From contig NTMA01000079.1 of NCBI GenBank assembly GCA_002917075.1, positions 124,001-188,000 on the forward strand: a DNA stretch of 64,000 nucleotides. The letters are read 5' to 3'. Source of the DNA: Hawksworthiomyces lignivorus (Eukaryota > Ascomycota > Sordariomycetes > Ophiostomatales > Ophiostomataceae). A model generated the notes under the pieces. The model worked only from the letters and a program-made list of their open reading frames with translations. It searched no databases and was not told where the DNA came from. This document shows positions 45,051-55,657 of the stretch, piece by piece (positions within the stretch are counted from its first letter, which is position 1; every line of letters begins with the position of its first letter). Both the position numbers and the translations under genes were made by a program.

Positions 45051-45739
45051 TTTTGTAGTGTGTTGTTTTGGGACACGGGCTTCGTTGTCCTCGGTCGACA
45101 AGAGCTCGCGTGGGCTGTTTCGTTGGAAATGTCTTAAGCTCTGTAGTCGTATGAAGCTTTTTTTCTTTTTGGTGGTCTGCAGGTGACCCATATAAAACAT
45201 AAATTGGCCAATCAGACCGCAGGGTTTTATGACAGTAGAACATCGATGCAGCTCTGTATTCCTATGAAGAGAGACTCTTCTCCTGATTTTGGCCTTTGCT
45301 CTTTGTTTAATTGCTTGGTTATATTTTATTCTGAATCTATTACATGTGAAGATTCTAAAGATTTATTTTTGTACATTTTAATTTGGTGTGGGTGTTGCTG
45401 TGAAATTCTGCGCGTTTTAACTCTTATTCAGAAATCTAAAGACAATATATATAACAAAGTAAAGCAGAGAGCTGGAGCAGGACTCGAGAATCACACGAAA
45501 GAGATTATTGTCTCTAAACCAGTGCATTAAACTATGAAATCTATCTTTATTTGGTTCATTAAATATTAGACATTAAATCCAAGTCCCAGACAGCATAAGA
45601 AGACTGTCCTATATCGTCTCTAGGTGAAGCCCAATCCACTGCTACGGTTTCTGTTACCGCATAGCATCGTTTATCGTCACATCTTTGCGTTCTGCGCTAC
45701 TATACATCACGCTACTATTTCTATTTACGAACCGCCTGC
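45051..45739. other. AT-rich intergenic region upstream of bL9m
   Basis: Contains the bL9m promoter (with the CCAAT palindrome) and then about 450 bp of strikingly AT-rich DNA (45.24-45.70 kb) without coding content. Confidence 0.5.
45203..45212. promoter_or_regulatory. Palindromic CCAAT box (ATTGGCCAAT)
   Basis: A perfect 10-bp palindrome carrying overlapping CCAAT boxes on both strands, 153 bp upstream of the bL9m ATG. It matches the site of the HAP/CBC complex, a usual activator of mitochondrial genes. A TATAAA lies on the + strand beside it (45191). Confidence 0.5.
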
Positions 45740-47421
45740 TCACTGAGAAGAGAGCCGGTTGGGCACGGCAAAGCGGCCGGTCTCGCCGTAGCGCGCGAGG
45801 CAGGCGTGCAGGTCCTGGGCGAAGAGGTCACCAAAGGCGTCGTCGACGACGCCGTGGTGCCAGGCGACGACAAAGGACAGCTCGGCGCCGCGGACGCCGC
45901 CGACGTTGATGTTGACGAGGGCGTCCTTGCCCATGCTGGACTGGGTGTAGAAGTTGCGGGTGAGGCGCCAGGCGGCGGCGTCTGCGGCGTCTGGCGAGGC
46001 CTGGCCTGCGGGGGGGACGGAGCCCGTGTTGGAGACGATCCAGGAGGCCTCGCGAACGCGGCCCTCCTGCTGGGTCCACCACTTCTGCCAGTCGCCGACC
46101 CAGCCCATGAGGCCGAGGATGTTGTCCTCGGTGATGTGGGGGAGGCGGGCCTTGAGGCCGGCGCCGACGGCGGCGGCGGCGCGCCACACGGCCTCCTCGC
46201 CGTCGCTGTCGTTGCCGTCGCTGCTGTCTGAGACGCGCGCGGCGGCGACCACGTCCGGCGCGAACATGTAGTCGTAGCCGCTGACGAGGTTGGCCATGCT
46301 GCGGTCGAGCTCGGCGCGGGTCCAGCCGGCGGGCTCGGGCTTGGTGTAGGGCCGCATGGCGATGGGCATGACGCAGGAAAAGGTGGCGGCGACGTCGGGG
46401 GGGAAGCGGCGGGCGAACAGCACGCACACGAGGCCGTGGACGAGGGCGGTCAGGGTGGCGCCGCGGGCGCGGCAGGCGGCCAGCAGGGCGGCGGCGGCGG
46501 GGGCCGACAGGTGAAAGGCGCGCAGGTGGCCGCGCAGCTTGGGCTCGAGCGAGACGCGCGGGCCCGTGTAGGCGACGGCGGCGGGGGCGCGCTGCAGCCA
46601 GCGCGGGCCCAGCTCGGCCCACAGCTTGTGCGCAAAAAAGGACCACGAGTGCGTAAAAGGCACGATCTGCTCCTGGGGCGGGGCCAGGCGCGGCAGCGGC
46701 AGCGCGTCGAAGCGGAGCACGCCGTCGTCACCGTCATCGCTTGCTTTCTCCTCCTCCTCGCCCTCCTGCGCGTTTAGCGTCTCCACTAGGTGCGCGTGGA
46801 ACGCGAGCCCGCTCTTGCCGTCGCCCAGCGCGTGGTGCACAGCAAACGCCAGGTCCGCCCACCCGCCCGCCGCCGCCGCCGCCGGCCCCCCGTACACCTG
46901 TAGCCGCCACGGCGGCCGCGCCGCAATGTCGCCCTGCCAGGGGCGTGCGTTCTCGCGCTCTAGCGCGCGCATCAGCGCGGCGTCGTGGGCGGCGCTGCCC
47001 CCCTCTCCCTCTTCTTCTTCTTCCGTCGCGAATGCTACCAGCTCCACGTGGTCGCGCACCGCCAGCGACGGAACCGCCACGAACACCGGCTGCTTCGTCG
47101 CCTCGTCCGCGATGCCCGCGCGCAGCGCCGGCAGCTTGTCGCGCACGACCGCCGCTACTGCCCGCTCGACGCGGGCCCGCAGCCGCGCCTCATCGCGCGC
47201 CACCGCCGCCGGCAGCGCGTACCGGCACACGGTGATGACGTTCTCGTACAGGCCAAGCACGTGGCGCGACGTCGAGTACTGCTCGCTGCTCGAGGAGAGG
47301 AGAGGAGAAGAGTGTCAGACAGCTCCAGGTCTATCCGCACATGGCACTTCAGGTCAGAGAGAGAGAGCACTTACTACCCACCCAGAGGGCGAATGACGGT
47401 CTGCGGAGAAGGTGCCGCCAT
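45740..47421 (-). CDS. Alcohol O-acetyltransferase family protein
   Basis: complement(join(45740..47285, 47375..47421)), 530 residues. The first exon gives MAAPSPQTVIRPLGGY and joins EQYSTSRHVLGLYENV, the standard opening of fungal alcohol acetyltransferases (PLG-x-E-x-YS-x-x-R). Donor GTAAGT, acceptor GAGCAG, intron 89 nt. The acyltransferase motif H-x-x-x-D is at H167-D171 in VHHALGDGKSGLAFH. Other family blocks are FSCVMPIAMRPY, LVSGYDYMF, WIVSNTGSVPP and HHGVVDDAFGDLFAQDL. The family (yeast Atf1/Atf2, related to BAHD and condensation domains) transfers acetyl from acetyl-CoA to alcohols or sterols, giving volatile esters or detoxified steroids. The actual acceptor cannot be read. The single large exon is very GC-rich. 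Confidence 0.9.
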
Positions 47422-49183
47422 TGTTATAGCCACCAATGGAAATATATAGGGGGGGTGGAAGGTGGAGGGGAGCGTGAGATTTGGAGACAGCGGGAAGGAT
47501 GATCGACAGCACTCGTAGTGGCAATTTTTTGGGATGCAGTCTTAATTGGGCGCCAAATTGACTATGTCTACAGCGAAAACTTCTCTAGATCTTTTATTCT
47601 CCTTTTTCTCCTTTTTCTGTCTTTTCTCCGCGGTCCTTTTTCCCTTTCTCTCGCGTGCCGAGGCGGACCTGTCGGCTCAGTGTCTACGTAAGATGGTAAG
47701 ATGGAGACACTTTTTACCGAATATGAGTAAACACAGTTGCACATAGTAAAGAGTTCCAATATGGCCAGACCCCAGGCCCCCTATATACGACTCCAATGCA
47801 CTGTCTATGATGCACTGTATTCCGTACGCAGACCCGCCAATATATACTCCGTACTCCGAAGGCTATAACTACAGAGTCGACAACGCCATATGCTTATTTC
47901 GCTTATACATAAGTACACCGCCCTATGTCGCGACAGACCGCTATTACACATACGGAGCAATAATACTACGCCCACTGTAGACGCAGCTAGCTACTTGGAT
48001 CATCGTGCATGAAAGAGACCGCCAGACAAAAAGCAGCGAGTCGTATTTCCCACTACCCACTGTGCCACTACCACTACCCACTACAGGAGAAAAGCGAGCG
48101 GGTCTGTCACGTGCATATGCGAGTGTTTGTGAGTCCACCACCGCGCGTTGTCTTTTCCTGCACTGTTCGCAGCTGTCCGCAGCTTCCTACGGGATCCACG
48201 ATATTCTGAGCCAGTCGGTTTTTTCGCTTACTCTGTGCATATGTGTTTCATGTTTTTCTCCAAGCCCTATCAAGCTCCCAAGCCGACTCTGCCAGATTGC
48301 CAGATGGACGGGCGAGCCTGAAGCCCGATGCTGCAACAAAGAACAGACTGTCAGATCCCAATTCCACGGGGCAATGCATTAGCGGCCCGAGCTCAAGCAG
48401 CTCAGCAGGTGGATCTGCTGCGCATCCGCCAATTCGGCCAGGTCGCCCAACCTGACCAAGTCGTAAACAAAAGTCTACGGAGTGCGACTATGTACTTCTA
48501 TGTACCAAGGAGCGAGTCCACGAGAGGACTCCTCTCTCTCCCAAGGGGTCCCACTAACAGTCGGCCGTTTGTCGTTGCTCTAGTGGGTCTTTCTGGTGGT
48601 CGCTTTTCCCGGTGAAGTTTGGTGGCTCGCAGGCATTGGCAGGTGTGGTAGCGGTGTACTTGTACTTGTACAAGTAGGCATTGTGTAGGGCCAGGTAGTA
48701 TCTGGCAGCATGTGGCATTGCTCGTAGGTGCGTTGTATGTAGCAGCACTTGCAGACACGCGCAGCAGCCATACTGCAGCCATACTAGGAGGGAGTAATTC
48801 TACTTGCGTGCAGCAATGGGCAGAACAGGAGTACTCCAAGGCGGTAGTGGTGGTGCTTGTTTGTAGTATAGAGTACGACCATCAACTTGTAGACGGTACC
48901 CGTAGGCGGTGGGTGGCAGATTGTAGATGGTCCGTGCGCCCTCGTGTCGCTGAACCGGTTGTCGCGAACCTGGAGAGGAAAGAGGAGATAATAGAGAGAG
49001 GCGTTCCTTCCCCTTCAGTGAGCTATTCCCAATACTGCTGATAATAATAATATTATTGTTCTACGTGGTATAAGCATACGCGCATACGAATACATACGAA
49101 TACGCTTAAGATCCTGGACGAGAGAAAGAAGGAAAGAACAATAAAACAAAATATCGAAATCTGTCAACACAGAGAGACACGAT

Positions 49184-49223
49184 CTTCACTTCACTTCACT
49201 TCACTTCACTTCGCTTCACTTCA
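49184..49223 (+). repeat. (CTTCA)8 pentanucleotide microsatellite
   Basis: Eight tandem CTTCA units, the sixth being CTTCG, 480 bp before the ATG at 49704, at the start of the CT-rich leader. Confidence 0.85.
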
Positions 49224-49249
49224 AGGATCCCAACTCGTCGCGATACTCT

Positions 49250-49545
49250 CTCTCACCGTCGCTTTCACCGTCTCTCCTTCCGTTTCCTTGTCTCTTTTGT
49301 TTTGGTTTCCCTTCTTCCCCTGCTCTTTTTAGTTGCTGCTACATACTTACGGGCGATCATCTTCATCCCCCCCTATTCGTCTTGTCCTCTTGTTTCCTCG
49401 TTCCCCTTTTCTCACTCTCTGTCGTTCTCTTTTGTTTCTCTCTCTCTCGCGTCTTCAGTTGCCCCCCCTATTTTACCTTTTTTCTCTCCCTCTCTCTTCT
49501 CGTCTCTTTCCTTTGTTCGACCGACCTCGACAATGCTTTCTCTAC
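49250..49545 (+). promoter_or_regulatory. CT-rich promoter/leader of the 49704 gene
   Basis: About 300 bp of pyrimidine-rich + strand (CTCTCTCT and CCCCC runs), ending 160 bp before the start codon. Typical fungal promoter composition. Confidence 0.5.
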
Positions 49546-49703
49546 CCCTATAAGATCCGCCTATCCGTGACCCTCGGTGTCTGCGGCAAAAAATTACGAT
49601 AGAGGAAAGTATAGAGGAGCCACTGCGGAACGCAGCACATTAGGGCTGGTCGTGTCCCAGGGACAGCAGTCGTGTCTGTCGCAAAACTACATTCACCAAA
49701 AAT

Positions 49704-52700
49704 ATGGACAGTTCGCTGTCCGCCAACAGCAACAGGGGCCCGTCGCCGGCACCCCCTAGTCGGCTGCCCACCAAGAAGAATAGCTATCACTCTCTCCGCG
49801 AGGCCAAGGAGAACATCGACCAGCGCTCCCCCATTCCGCCTTCGCCCTCTCCGAGCGCCATCTCCGATACGTCGACCAACGGCACCGACGCCGGCGGCCA
49901 CAACGGCTACGGTTATGGCTACATGAGCGGCTCTCGCCGCTCCAGCTCCAGCTCGCAATCCAGCCGGGCTGGTCAGAATACGCGTATCCCGCGCCCCACC
50001 TCCGCAACTGCTGCTGCCGCTGCGCTGCCCACCCCACGCCGGGGGCTCTCCATCAAAGACGCTTATAAGATGGCCGAGGAGGAAGAGCTGGCTGCCGCAG
50101 CCCAAGGCTCACCAAGCCCCGCCCCGCGGCCCTGGCGCGCTGGTCCTGGCGCTGGCGCCGGCACCCGCGGCGGGGCAGGCGCGGCGGCGGGACGAGGCAC
50201 GCCCACACCAGCACTGGCAGCGACGAGCGGTGCCAACGGCACCAGCGGCGCCCCGCTCAGCGCCAGTGAGAGCCGCATGCAGAGGATCCTCGCCCAGTCA
50301 CCCCTAGACGCCGGCGGCCGCCGCACCGCGCGCCGCGTCGCTGAGCCACTGTTTCCACAGCCCAAGCAGGTCTCGTCGCACCAGCGGCGACGGAGCGAGG
50401 ATATCACCCGCAGCAGCCTGATCGGCGGCGGCCCTGGCAGCACCACGCCGGCGGGCGCCCGCCCTGTGCGCAACAGTGGCGCCAACAACGCCGACGCTCT
50501 GCGGCGCATCCAGTACGAAGAGGACCAGGCCCGCATGCAGGTCACCAGGAGCGAGCGGACCGGCGGCCTGTTCTCGCCTAAGGCGCGCGTCAGCCCCAAG
50601 ATCGCCGTCGCCGGCCGCGAGCTGCACCGCCGCGCTAGCAACAGCAGCCTCAGCGAGCGGAGCAGAGTTCCCGTCTCGGCTGCCAACGCTGCGTCCACCA
50701 CCCCGCCCACCCCGGCGTCCAAGAGGATGTCCATGCCTGCCTCCTCCACCCTGCAAGGCAAGTCTGCCAGCTTCCTCCGGCGCATGGTGTCGGGCACCGA
50801 CAAAGGTGCCGCCAAGGCCCAGCAGGCTGCCGCGAACGGCAGCGCGTCAGCTGCCGATCCTTCGGACGCCCGTCCCAAGATCGTTCCACCACAGCTCCTG
50901 GAGGCGACGACGAGCCCCATCAGCCCCGTCAGCCCCGTCAGCCCCATCAACCCGTCTCCGACCAAGAGCTTCGCCTGGGATACCGACGCCGACTTTACCG
51001 CCAACGACCTGATGGTGTCCGACAGCCCTCCCGTCAAGAGCACGGAGGAGGCACCGCTCGGCGTCAGCAGCACCGCAGGCGAGAAGGACCAGGACCAGCA
51101 GGCTGCGCCGCAGGCGCGGCCGCGGAACTCTAAGCTCGACGAGATTCTCCAGCTCGAGATCGACGCTGCCGTGCGGTTTCCAGACGAGACCGACGCAGCA
51201 ACCGACGCGGTGGCCGACGCGGCCATCGACGCCGCAGTCGACGAGGTAGTGAACGCGGCAGTGAACGCGGCAATCGACCCGGTTGCCGTCGCCGTCACTG
51301 ATGCTGATGCCGACGTGCCAGACGAGAATGAGCTCTTCCCCAAAGTGCCCGCTGTTATCGAAGTTCCCGAGGAAGAGCCTCCCCGCGCCCAGCACCGCGG
51401 CGGTCTGCCTCCTGAGCGCACCAACAAGACGCTCGAGGAGATCCAGGCGCGCGAAAAAGAGGGCCTCTCCAAGAGAGCCATCTCGGCCGCCAAGCTGGAA
51501 GAGATCCGGCAGCGCAACGCCGAGTTTCGTCCGCCCCCAGTCCCTATCCGCCACAGGGCAAGTCGCGAGCAGCTGCCGTCGGATCTGCCTGGCGGCGGGG
51601 AAGACGGCAAGAAGGACGGCGACGCGGCGCCAGCGCAGACGCATGAGCGGGCCGCTCTCGAGGAGGAGGGCGAGCGTATTCCGAACACCCCCGTCACCAT
51701 CTTCCGCACATTGTCACGACGGCCGTCTGGTCTCTTGCAAGCCGACGGCAGCGACGCGGACAGCGATGCCGCAAAGAACGGCGCCGACGCCCCAGTCCCG
51801 CAGCGCAAGGGGTCGAGCACACACTCTAGGACGGAATCGCAGGATCTCCTGCGCAAGCTCGCCCGCGTCACCACGTCTATCGCAGCAGTTGAGCGAAAGG
51901 AGAGACCAGCCGTTGTTCCAGGCAAGCTGAGCGGCAAGTCAAGCGGCGAGAGCCTCCGCGCAGAAGACGCAGGAGGAAGCGGCAACGGCGCGGTAGATAA
52001 GAATCTGCGGCTGCCTAAGTCCAGAGACTCCGACACCCTGCGGCCCACCGTCGGCTTTGCCACTCTGCGGCGCATGTCGTCGACCGAGTCGGCGTCGACG
52101 AAGCGCTCGAGCGTCGCCCAGTCCGACGGCGACCCGACCGACCGCATCGAGGCCGAGGCGAAGCTGTTCGCGCCAACAGAGAACCACTCCGAGCGGGGCT
52201 CTATTCGCGCCCCGTCGCCCGAGTTCGATCCTGAAGACGCCGCGGCCTCGGATGCCAAGAGCGGCGGCGGGGTGACAAACGACGTCACCCCAAAACCCAA
52301 CAAAATCAGCACCAACCCGCTCATGCAGCCGACGCCGCGCGTGACGGGCGCCTACGTCGAGACGCCGGTGACAGTCAAGACAGAGAAGGTGCAAGAAGCA
52401 GCGGCACCAGACCCAGCAGAAGGTGCAACACAGCGGCTAGTGGTTCCTTCCATCATGTCGCTGCTGCGCGGATCCGCCGCTGCCCCCCCTGCTGCGGATG
52501 CTGCAGATGCTGCGGATGCCGCCGAGCTGCCTGACAACAAGAGCTGCACGACAGAGAGCAGCACCTGCGAGACCGTCACGAAGGAATCTGAAGCCCGCCA
52601 GCGGCGGCAGTCCGGCACGAGCCAGCAGCGGTCGTGGTCGCGGTCGCAGTCGCGGTCGCAATCTCGGTCGCAGTCGCAGTCGCAGCCGCAGTCTCGGTCG

Positions 52701-53939
52701 CAGTCGCAATCGCAGTCTCGGTCTCGGTCCGCATCGCGGCCGCGTGCGCCCCTGATCAACTCGGCCAAACCCACAAGCGCGCGCGACGACCTGCTGGCCC
52801 TCCAGCGCGCCCAGCACATCGACGACTCGACGGTCGACGACTTTGACCAGATCTTGGCCACCGCGTCCGCCACTGCCCTCCCGCATGTGGAGACCGACGA
52901 CAATGGCAACGATGACGACGAGAACCTGCGCCTGCTGAAGGAGGCGCTGAAAGACACTGCGGGCCAGGAGGCCGAGGCCATCGACCCGGACCGGCTGAAG
53001 CGCATGAGCCAGTCCATCAAGACGTACATAGCCGACATCCAGACCGCCAAGAAGGGCATTGAGCGCCTCGAGGACCAGGTGTCGCACACGGGGCCGCTGA
53101 GAGCTGCCGCCATCCAGACAGAAGTCACCGAAGATAAGGTGGAGGAGGAGACTGTAGTCGAGAAGAAGCAAGACGTGACGAAGAGAGTGAAGAAGGAGGA
53201 GGAAGAAGACGAGCAGCCGCTCAGATCTGTCGTGCAGGAGAAGCAAAAGAGCAGACAGCCTGCCGCCGATGCGTCAACGACTGCTCTAGAGAAGAAAGCC
53301 GGCGCCTCGCGCCGCGTGGCGGTTGCCGAGAAAGCGGCAGCGACGACAAAGACGGAGCCCGACTCCTACGCGCAGGCTCCCTCGTCTGGCAGCAAGAAGC
53401 CGCTGACGCTGCTGGGCGTCCTCGTCCTGCTGGTGTCCGTGTGGCTGGCGATTGAGGGTGCCGCCTGTGCGCTCTACTGCCGCCCAGTCTCCTGCCAGCA
53501 CGGCGGGGCCGACTGCCGCTGGTCGCCCGACGATCCGTCTTTTGGCGCCGCGCTCCCCGTCAAGCTGGATCAGTGGCTCACCGGCGGCCAGGGCCGGGCT
53601 CTGGCTGCCTGGGCCGGCGACGAGCTCGGCGACCTGGTCGCCGACGCCTGGGACGCAGCTACCGGCACCGACATCCGCCGCGTCGACCCCACCTACTTCT
53701 CCTTTGACGAGAAGCGCCGCCACCGCCGTCGCCTGCTCAAGCACGGCTTCATCCTGCCCTGGTCGCCGCCGCCCGAGGCGCGGCCCAAGATGGAGGCCTG
53801 GCGGCTCGCGCGCGAGGCCCGCGACCGCGAGCGGCGCCTGCGCGAGGAGATGGGCTACGACGACGGCGACGACGTGTCGGTCCCGCTGGGCAGCGAGAGC
53901 ATGGCGGCCGACGAGCAGATCGGCGGGTGGTGGCAGTAA
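49704..53939 (+). CDS. Large disordered protein with one C-terminal membrane helix
   Basis: Single exon, 1411 residues, ATG in AATATGGACAG. Residues 1 to about 1230 are low-complexity, basic and Ser/Pro/Ala-rich. They hold short ordered-looking elements LSIKDAYKMAEEEELAAAAQ, KTLEEIQAREKEGLSKRAIS (a coiled-coil stretch) and RLKRMSQSIKTYIADIQTAKKGIERLEDQV. Internal repeats include an acidic Asp/Ala/Val run (about residues 490-535) and an RSQSRSQSQS run (about 975-1010). One hydrophobic helix (LTLLGVLVLLVSVWLAIEGAA, about 1234-1254) is followed by a Cys-bearing segment (ALYCRPVSCQHGGADC) and a 150-residue ordered C-terminus. This is tail-anchored topology with a sizeable far-side domain, as in nuclear-envelope or ER proteins. 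I do not recognise the family and give no function. Confidence 0.8.
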   Translation: MDSSLSANSNRGPSPAPPSRLPTKKNSYHSLREAKENIDQRSPIPPSPSPSAISDTSTNGTDAGGHNGYGYGYMSGSRRSSSSSQSSRAGQNTRIPRPTSATAAAAALPTPRRGLSIKDAYKMAEEEELAAAAQGSPSPAPRPWRAGPGAGAGTRGGAGAAAGRGTPTPALAATSGANGTSGAPLSASESRMQRILAQSPLDAGGRRTARRVAEPLFPQPKQVSSHQRRRSEDITRSSLIGGGPGSTTPAGARPVRNSGANNADALRRIQYEEDQARMQVTRSERTGGLFSPKARVSPKIAVAGRELHRRASNSSLSERSRVPVSAANAASTTPPTPASKRMSMPASSTLQGKSASFLRRMVSGTDKGAAKAQQAAANGSASAADPSDARPKIVPPQLLEATTSPISPVSPVSPINPSPTKSFAWDTDADFTANDLMVSDSPPVKSTEEAPLGVSSTAGEKDQDQQAAPQARPRNSKLDEILQLEIDAAVRFPDETDAATDAVADAAIDAAVDEVVNAAVNAAIDPVAVAVTDADADVPDENELFPKVPAVIEVPEEEPPRAQHRGGLPPERTNKTLEEIQAREKEGLSKRAISAAKLEEIRQRNAEFRPPPVPIRHRASREQLPSDLPGGGEDGKKDGDAAPAQTHERAALEEEGERIPNTPVTIFRTLSRRPSGLLQADGSDADSDAAKNGADAPVPQRKGSSTHSRTESQDLLRKLARVTTSIAAVERKERPAVVPGKLSGKSSGESLRAEDAGGSGNGAVDKNLRLPKSRDSDTLRPTVGFATLRRMSSTESASTKRSSVAQSDGDPTDRIEAEAKLFAPTENHSERGSIRAPSPEFDPEDAAASDAKSGGGVTNDVTPKPNKISTNPLMQPTPRVTGAYVETPVTVKTEKVQEAAAPDPAEGATQRLVVPSIMSLLRGSAAAPPAADAADAADAAELPDNKSCTTESSTCETVTKESEARQRRQSGTSQQRSWSRSQSRSQSRSQSQSQPQSRSQSQSQSRSRSASRPRAPLINSAKPTSARDDLLALQRAQHIDDSTVDDFDQILATASATALPHVETDDNGNDDDENLRLLKEALKDTAGQEAEAIDPDRLKRMSQSIKTYIADIQTAKKGIERLEDQVSHTGPLRAAAIQTEVTEDKVEEETVVEKKQDVTKRVKKEEEEDEQPLRSVVQEKQKSRQPAADASTTALEKKAGASRRVAVAEKAAATTKTEPDSYAQAPSSGSKKPLTLLGVLVLLVSVWLAIEGAACALYCRPVSCQHGGADCRWSPDDPSFGAALPVKLDQWLTGGQGRALAAWAGDELGDLVADAWDAATGTDIRRVDPTYFSFDEKRRHRRRLLKHGFILPWSPPPEARPKMEAWRLAREARDRERRLREEMGYDDGDDVSVPLGSESMAADEQIGGWWQ

Positions 53940-54205
53940 TAATTCATGTATCTGGGAGGAAGAGAGAAAAGTTTTGGAGGAGTCCTGTCTTCTTTTCGTC
54001 ATCAGAAACGAAAAAAATGGTCCACCCACATCTGAGTAACGAGCCTCACGATTCTATCAAAATTAATAAAAGTAGTTAAAGCATTGAATTGAATATTCAA
54101 GAAACAGAAACGTCCTTGCACGCTGTGACACTTTATTCTATTGTGAACGCTAAACATAATATACACCGAATCGTCCGCACATTCTCCAAGAGCGAGTTCT
54201 GGGGC

Positions 54206-55657
54206 CTATCCTTTCTCTCGCTCGTCCCCAGCTGGCGGCGCCTCCTGAAGGTTTGCCAGGTACGGTGCATGGTCGGCTGGCGCGGCCGCAGTGGCCAGCG
54301 CGCGCCAGTTGGCCGCGACGTACGCCCGCACGCTGTCGGGGGTCCACGCGGCGGCGGCGTCGGCGGCAGCCTCGCCTGCGGCCTGGTCGCCCACCGCGGC
54401 CATGGACAGCCCCAGCTCCTGCAGCACCGCTGCATACACCGCGCCGCGGCACCGGCCGGGCAGCCCCTCTATGGGGGGCACCGCCGTCTTGGCGGCCGCG
54501 CGCACGGCGAGAGCGTGCCGCTCGCGCAGAAAGTCGCTGAGCGCGCGCTCGTAGCGGGCCGCGGAGCCGGGGAAGCGCGCAAAGGCGGCGTCGCGCACCA
54601 TGTCGCGGGTGACGGCTGGCGCTGGCGCTGGCGTCGGCTGCTTCTCCGACTGCGCCTGCTCCTGCGCAAGCGCGCGGCGGCGCGCGGCTGGCACGTGCTC
54701 GGTGGCCCACTGCCGGAACAGCGGCCGGCTCTGCAGGCGGCGGCGGTCGTTGGACTTGAGCGCCGCCAGGTCGACCGGCAGCAGCGGCAGGCTCTCGCCG
54801 TCGCCGCGGCCGCCACCATTGTCATCGCTGCTGCTGGCAGGGGGAGCGGGCGGCAGTCTGTACAGGGGGCAGCTGGAGGCGTACGCGAACAGGGCGTCCG
54901 CGGACGCAAATGGCGCCTCCCAGACGCGCGTCTCGGAGCCGGTCTCGTCCCCCGCGTCCTTCTCGCCCGCGTCCTCACCGTCCGCGCCATCCGCATCGTG
55001 CAAGAGGCGCAGCCCCAGAAAGAGCAGCACGTCGGCCGGCTCGTCGGTCAGAAACACCTTGGCGCGGCGGCGGTTGACGTGCTCGATCTCGGGCACGCGC
55101 AGCCACAGCGCGCGCTCGTCCACCGTCAGGCCCAGCGGCCGCAGCGCCGCCGTGCCCAAGATGTTCCACAGGTCGCCGTGCGCGTGCTGGAACAGCCGCC
55201 AGTGGAACTCCGCCAGCGTCCCGCTGACGGCCAGGTCGACCTGCACGTACGCGGCGGCGCGGGAGCCCGTCGAAGCTTCTGCTGCAGCTTCTTCTTCTGC
55301 TGCCGCCTCCGGGGGCGGCGCGTGGCAGTCGGGCCACGGCAGCGCCATCGAGACCTTGCCCTCGCGGACCGCGAACTGGGCCCGCACGGCGCCGAGGCGC
55401 GCCGTGGCCTGCCGCAGCAGCTGCTCCATTGCCGCCGCATCGTCTTTCTTCACGGCTAACTCTCCTTGCGGGAGAGCCGCGATGACGTCCACGTCGCCAA
55501 AGTCGGCCTTGCCAGGGCCCTCGATGGGGGTGGCCACTGCGACGAAGAGCGTCTGCAGCACGGCGTGGCAGCGGGCGCGCATGCAGCGGTAGACGGCCGG
55601 CGGCATGCGCGGCGTGTAGAGGGCGTCGGGCCCGGACGCAAAGGCAGAGCCGCCCAT
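54206..55657 (-). CDS. Nucleotidyltransferase-fold-like fungal protein, function unknown
   Basis: Single exon, 483 residues. Near the N-terminus, VATPIEGPGKADFGDVDVIAAL resembles a nucleotidyltransferase palm: a Gly-rich turn followed by D-x-D with the two metal-binding acids in DFGDVDV. The next segment (VQVDLAVSGTLAEFHWRLFQHAHGDLWNILGTA) supplies a third acid (VDL) and the long helix typical of the fold, then LGLTVDERALWL. The C-terminal half is helical, with basic stretches and Ala-rich runs. Fungal and plant proteins with this D-F-G-D-x-D pattern exist without a characterised reaction, so substrate and role are unknown. A shallow Asp/Glu/Gly loop (GADGEDAGEKDAGDETG) is probably disordered. 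The 3' end is 266 bp from that of the preceding + strand gene. Confidence 0.7.
   Translation of the reverse strand: MGGSAFASGPDALYTPRMPPAVYRCMRARCHAVLQTLFVAVATPIEGPGKADFGDVDVIAALPQGELAVKKDDAAAMEQLLRQATARLGAVRAQFAVREGKVSMALPWPDCHAPPPEAAAEEEAAAEASTGSRAAAYVQVDLAVSGTLAEFHWRLFQHAHGDLWNILGTAALRPLGLTVDERALWLRVPEIEHVNRRRAKVFLTDEPADVLLFLGLRLLHDADGADGEDAGEKDAGDETGSETRVWEAPFASADALFAYASSCPLYRLPPAPPASSSDDNGGGRGDGESLPLLPVDLAALKSNDRRRLQSRPLFRQWATEHVPAARRRALAQEQAQSEKQPTPAPAPAVTRDMVRDAAFARFPGSAARYERALSDFLRERHALAVRAAAKTAVPPIEGLPGRCRGAVYAAVLQELGLSMAAVGDQAAGEAAADAAAAWTPDSVRAYVAANWRALATAAAPADHAPYLANLQEAPPAGDEREKG

Larger units (their letters stand above)
47422..49703. other. 2.3 kb divergent intergenic region
   Basis: The left part is the acetyltransferase promoter. 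The middle (47.8-48.9 kb) has TACTCCGTA-type motifs (47845, with variants near 47820, 47955 and 48475) but no coding signal. The right part, 49250-49545, is a CT-rich leader for the gene at 49704. Confidence 0.5.

Noticed and set aside
50063..52324. 753-codon minus-strand frame opposite the 1411-residue protein
   Set aside because: Low-complexity antisense of a biased exon. The sense strand has an ATG in good context, a CT-rich leader and a membrane helix.
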